Shown: positions 6,801 to 7,048 of the stretch, one piece after another
Layout: each line of letters starts with the position of its first letter
Numbering within the stretch: the first letter of the stretch is position 1
NCBI GenBank assembly: GCA_024276255.1
Contig: JAJRXO010000204.1
Coordinates: forward strand, 1 to 7,048
Reading direction: 5' to 3'
DNA length: 7,048 nt
Source of the DNA: Chloroflexota bacterium
GTDB taxonomy: Bacteria > Chloroflexota > Anaerolineae > J102
Translations under genes and position numbers: made by a program
Notes under the pieces: model-generated
What the model was told of the DNA's origin: nothing
What the model saw: only the letters and a program-made list of their open reading frames with translations
Databases searched by the model: none

Positions 6801-7048
6801 GCGTGGCCGAAGCGCGGCGCAACTGGGCCAGCGATAGCCCTGTGCGCTGCGAAGGTTGCCATGACAGTGAACCCAGCCAGATCAAGGGCGTGTCGGCCCC
6901 CAACGTTGTGGGCGATGGCGTGCAATATGGTTTTGCTGTGACCGGCCATGGCCGTGACGGCATCAACATCAGTTGTAAAGTATGCCATTTGCAGGCGCCA
7001 GAGAGCGTGCATTTCGACGGCATTGCCCAGAGTTACGATGCTGAAAAA
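3872..7048 (+). CDS. Giant secreted multiheme c-type cytochrome, at least 31 hemes, 3' partial
   Basis: Translation from the ATG at 3872 is open to the last base: 1059 codons with no stop. I count 29 CxxCH and 2 CxxxxCH motifs (residues 42 to 1039). All 62 cysteines belong to these motifs. A signal peptide is clear: KR, a Leu/Val-rich core and ADA before Gln24, so cleavage is expected near residue 23. The order is hemes 1-2; a four-heme module (3-6); a second type of four-heme module (7-10); heme 11; modules at 12-15 and 18-21 separated by hemes 16-17; hemes 22-27 including CxxxxCH hemes 23 and 26; and a second copy of the other module (28-31). Pairs of CxxxxCH with CxxCH and a following G-x-H-x-x-H are the signature of the GSu_C4xC__C2xCH family. 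The mature protein is rich in Asp, Asn, Ser and Gly with no later membrane segment, so it is probably extracellular. It lies 116 bases after the 22-heme gene and may share its transcript. No clear ribosome binding site is seen. Confidence 0.95.
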   Translation, partial: MKRLVFLIPVLLLLLVLGVGADAQPGAPFNPHGNYSAATNNCTACHQPHVQNASAEAACSSCHPVIQTHEAQSCATCHDPHAQTDNAALVQPVINGRPVTFDGRHFDGSDNAICETCHTSTRFHSSSATATHYEDQDCTNCHPHSSGFQPDPQSCTVCHGAPPASGAHLRHAEADINLQSCTDCHPKVSNWRDPGHRNGRVDMIQGGDLANTRVCESCHGNAEGVAAAKSAWRSGDHISNCLGCHNSEKPGQINGLVAPAVDAYWLSNGHGRGADQGLDLDCQTCHNPSAPHIGQNDPRLIAPANQLCTKCHNDPARVGPDVSAHGNIGYDLSTQPAFVTDCDTCHNPHGSANLAAVRRTIAGATVDFFSRTGDNSFDEPDNQNSDDLCATCHSTTRHNRNPSNRSQQIHYEGADCTACHKHETDGDPTTADAFMPQGSCLDCHQSQQDNGDNLPPGGRRPVAPDFSQRSHHVQGDLGDQQCLVCHDQSTHGDGTIDLRMPDGGASLRFVTAEQADLTPFCQACHDANGSQTAFVPGGSPQDPFGDGANLSAMPPVSQHSNRNFSDAQEGEFTAACNSCHTGHGSSNLALIQTKINGNTISFSARSGANSFDDANKADANDLCATCHVGLTSRHVGGDHRPSGDLDLRGSDCTTCHRHDADNNVATQDGFMPSCQACHGSPPPPAGNSDYHLNEALTPHQKHAGDYGMECSTCHDRLDPAYSGHVTAPATFQDVFFNDLNPNGSYDRLSRTCANVGCHSNGQPADAPWQVQTPVWDENSRLSCAGCHQDQFNLDTGSHAKHLLSQYRDRGANAIGCYECHADTAENGHNDAIANPGKHVNFVKDVRLDISDLWQSSLVGAYNPGDRTCANSLCHSDGAASRQTPGTPIFARPKWGDARSGSCGSCHAYSPTELKTGAHARHFDVSDQGPGIATCETCHTSVSSQYHVNGRVDFADGQTLSNTQVCDSCHSPGGAVNGVAEARRNWASDSPVRCEGCHDSEPSQIKGVSAPNVVGDGVQYGFAVTGHGRDGINISCKVCHLQAPESVHFDGIAQSYDAEK
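4091..4348 (+). repeat. Four-heme module type I, copy A (hemes 3-6) of the 31-heme cytochrome
   Basis: Residues 74-159 run CATCHDPH, an Asn-Ala-Ala-Leu, a short beta-like stretch around INGRPVTF, CETCHTSTRFH, DCTNCHPH, and CTVCHG. The same order of landmarks recurs at 4895-5203 and 5597-5905. This copy is the shortest, lacking about 15 residues before and after the third heme relative to the others. Confidence 0.7.
4367..4744 (+). repeat. Four-heme module type II, copy 1 (hemes 7-10)
   Basis: Residues 166-291 start GAHLRH and contain CTDCH, NGRVD, a Gly-x-x-Leu-x-Asn-Thr before CESCHG, a Trp-x-Ser, CLGCHNSEKPGQINGLVAP, GHGR, and CQTCHNPSAP. It aligns closely with 6617-7000. Confidence 0.8.
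4895..5203 (+). repeat. Four-heme module type I, copy B (hemes 12-15)
   Basis: Residues 342-444 contain CDTCHNPHGSANLAAV, TGDNSFDE, DLCATCHSTTRH, DCTACHKH, and a final CLDCH after FMPQGS. It is nearest to copy C, sharing NPHGS/TGHGS, NSFD, DLCATCH and F-M-P before the last heme. Confidence 0.8.
5597..5905 (+). repeat. Four-heme module type I, copy C (hemes 18-21)
   Basis: Residues 576-678 contain CNSCHTGHGSSNLALI, INGNTISF, SGANSFDD, DLCATCHVGL, DCTTCHRH, and CQACHG after FMPS. It has the same length (103 residues) and heme spacing class as copy B, which indicates an internal duplication. Confidence 0.8.
6125..6232 (+). repeat. CxxxxCH/CxxCH pair 1 (hemes 23-24), GSu_C4xC-type domain
   Basis: Residues 752-787 hold CANVGCHSNG, then a Trp-containing stretch and CAGCH, followed by GSHAKH. 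The four-residue spacing of the first motif, the Cys-His-Ser after it, the tryptophan before the second heme and the later H-x-x-H are the hallmarks of the GSu_C4xC__C2xCH family. Confidence 0.8.
6473..6589 (+). repeat. CxxxxCH/CxxCH pair 2 (hemes 26-27), GSu_C4xC-type domain
   Basis: Residues 868-906 hold CANSLCHSDG, a KWGD before the second heme, then CGSCH and GAHARH. It shares Cys-Ala-Asn and the Cys-His-Ser-x-Gly with pair 1. Heme 25 (CYECH, residue 816) lies between the two pairs. Confidence 0.8.
6617..7000 (+). repeat. Four-heme module type II, copy 2 (hemes 28-31)
   Basis: Residues 916-1043 start GAHARH and contain CETCH, NGRVD, a Gly-x-x-Leu-x-Asn-Thr before CDSCHS, a Trp-x-Ser, CEGCHDSEPSQIKGVSAP, GHGR, and CKVCH. 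The residues correspond position by position with copy 1 at 4367-4744. The two copies lie about 750 residues apart, so the protein may be built from a longer repeating unit that continues past the window edge. Confidence 0.8.

Overview
The window is almost entirely three consecutive plus-strand genes for secreted multiheme c-type cytochromes. By reading the translations I count 63 covalent heme attachment motifs in about 7 kb: 10 in the first gene (its start lies before the window), 22 in the second (complete), and 31 in the third (complete start, runs off the right edge still open). 61 are CxxCH and two are the wider CxxxxCH. I recognise no tRNA, rRNA, CRISPR array or insertion sequence.

Layout: 1-1791 encodes the C-terminal 596 residues of a cytochrome c554/c552-like decaheme protein. 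Its c554-type core is flanked by two copies of a heme-plus-helices module that resembles the C-terminal helical region of NrfA-type proteins. A strong hairpin terminator follows at about 1814-1851. The gap 1792-2006 then holds a TGAT-N4-ATCA dyad (FNR/CRP-like) centred exactly 41.5 bases upstream of the start expected for a TAAAAT -10 box, followed by a perfect 12-base palindrome in the presumed leader. 2007-3755 encodes a 582-residue, 22-heme protein with a membrane-targeting N-terminus, a Pro/Thr/Ser linker, and three tandem six-heme modules plus two two-heme ends. After a 116-base gap with small inverted repeats, 3872-7048 encodes a secreted protein of at least 1059 residues and 31 hemes, built from recurring four-heme modules and two CxxxxCH/CxxCH pairs of the kind first named from Geobacter sulfurreducens.

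How they may work together (inference): all three proteins are exported, and the second and third have closely packed hemes and no recognisable catalytic domain. This fits an electron-conducting set moving electrons between the cell surface and an outside acceptor or donor. In that picture the 22-heme protein is anchored at the membrane and extends outward, the 31-heme protein is a released or surface-associated wire or capacitor, and the first protein may be a terminal oxidoreductase or another carrier. The FNR/CRP-like site would suit oxygen- or redox-controlled expression.

Organism: a GC-rich anaerobic or facultative bacterium. The Pro/Thr linker after a lipobox-like cysteine recalls Chloroflexota surface proteins, while the CxxxxCH/CxxCH domains are best known from metal-reducing Desulfobacterota (Geobacter). 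I lean weakly to Chloroflexota (Anaerolineae/Ardenticatenia-like), but the sequence does not settle it. Neither visible start codon has a convincing Shine-Dalgarno sequence.
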